Positions 63,542-64,000 of a stretch of 64,000 bases of DNA are shown here, piece by piece. Origin of the DNA: Hungatella hathewayi. Lineage in GTDB: Bacteria; Bacillota; Clostridia; Lachnospirales; Lachnospiraceae. Each line of letters starts with the position of its first letter. Position 1 is the first letter of the stretch. The DNA lies in assembly GCA_025149285.1 (NCBI GenBank), contig CP102274.1, forward strand, positions 392,501 to 456,500, in the 5' to 3' direction. Made by a program: the position numbers and the translations under genes. The notes under the pieces were generated by a model. The model was not told the origin of the DNA, searched no databases, and saw nothing but the letters and a program-made list of their open reading frames with translations.

Positions 63542-64000
63542 GTGAGCAGATTGTGGAAAAAAGGTATAGCAGTTACCATGGCAGCGACGATGGCAGTATC
63601 TTTAACGGCGTGCGGCGGCGGAAATTCTTCATCAGGCGGAAATAAGGAAGCAGGAGATACCCAGGCTGCCGATGCAGGCGGAAAATTAAATGTAGCAATT
63701 TGGGATAATGGCCAGAAACCGGGGCTGGATCAGATTCTTGCCGATTTCACGAAGGAGACCGGAATAGAGGCCGATTTACAGGTTATTACGTGGGACAGCT
63801 ACTGGACCCTGTTAGAGGCGGGAGCCTCAGGCGGCGACATGCCTGACGTATTCTGGATGCATTCCAACGAGGCGACCAAGTATATGTCCAACGATATTCT
63901 TCTGGATCTCACGGATAAGGTGGCGGCCAGCGAAAAGCTGGAGATGGATAAGTTCCCGTCTGACATTAAGGAAATGTACCAGTACGACGGAAAGACCTAT
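63542..64000 (+). CDS. Sugar-binding lipoprotein of an ABC importer, 5' part
   Basis: An open frame from GTG 63542 to the window end (153 codons). AAGGAGG lies upstream. MSRLWKKGIAVTMAATMAVS leads into lipobox SLTAC, followed by a glycine/serine-rich tether (GGGNSSSGGNKEAGD). A family 1 solute-binding domain then opens with KLNVAIWDNGQKPGLDQIL and includes SGGDMPDVFWMHSNEATKYM. It presumably starts a fourth carbohydrate importer operon that continues beyond the window, divergent from the AraC regulator. Confidence 0.9.
   Translation, partial: MSRLWKKGIAVTMAATMAVSLTACGGGNSSSGGNKEAGDTQAADAGGKLNVAIWDNGQKPGLDQILADFTKETGIEADLQVITWDSYWTLLEAGASGGDMPDVFWMHSNEATKYMSNDILLDLTDKVAASEKLEMDKFPSDIKEMYQYDGKTY

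Overview
The window reads as chromosomal DNA of a gut-type Clostridia, most likely Lachnospiraceae (clostridial cluster XIVa, Enterocloster/Hungatella-like). The signs are moderate GC, strong AGGAGG ribosome binding sites, several YesM/YesN-type two-component systems beside sugar ABC importers, a choline-binding-repeat surface protein, a DUF951 gene and the rpsF-ssb-rpsR operon. I cannot name the species from sequence alone. No CRISPR array, insertion sequence, integrase or phage gene was seen.

Layout. 1-1775: the 3' end of a 23S rRNA gene followed by tRNA-Asn, tRNA-Glu and tRNA-Cys and a terminator, with no 5S gene in between. 1781-14263: carbohydrate locus 1, with a YesM/YesN pair, two tandem paralogous cytoplasmic glycoside-hydrolase-like genes on the minus strand, a divergent LplB/YtcP-like importer (two permeases and a lipoprotein), and a MATE transporter broken by a one-base frameshift. 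14391-20936: housekeeping block (zinc-ribbon membrane protein, two GNAT-fold proteins, phosphoribosyltransferase, sirtuin, aldo/keto reductase, DUF951, rpsF-ssb-rpsR with a structured leader). 21046-35735: carbohydrate locus 2, with a GH115 alpha-glucuronidase, YesM/YesN pair, sugar importer and a 1931-residue secreted beta-helix protein ending in choline-binding repeats. 35775-38348: a two-gene signalling operon, HPt plus REC-HD-GYP-GGDEF. 38413-48195: carbohydrate locus 3, with an importer, three Gfo/Idh/MocA-type dehydrogenases and a YesM/YesN pair at the end. 48203-53180: GH105 unsaturated glucuronyl/rhamnogalacturonyl hydrolase, an AraC regulator and a TRAP transporter. 53388-59072: topB, an orphan trpB and cstA. 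59088-60997: a minus-strand AraC/GyrI-like cluster. 61219-64000: a solitary receiver protein, a SASA-type esterase, an AraC regulator and the start of another sugar-binding lipoprotein.

How it works together. Most of the window is a series of independently controlled uptake-and-degradation modules for plant or host glycans, with an emphasis on uronic-acid-containing chains: GH115 removes glucuronic acid from xylan, GH105 cleaves unsaturated uronyl disaccharides, and TRAP carriers often import uronates. Each large module has its own membrane histidine kinase and AraC-type response regulator, but these sit in a different place each time: before the enzymes in locus 1, between enzyme and importer in locus 2, and last in locus 3. 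The least explained items are the duplicated glycoside-hydrolase-like pair at 5261-8804, the modular protein at 29889-35684, the dehydrogenase trio at 41713-44811 and the HPt/c-di-GMP operon.
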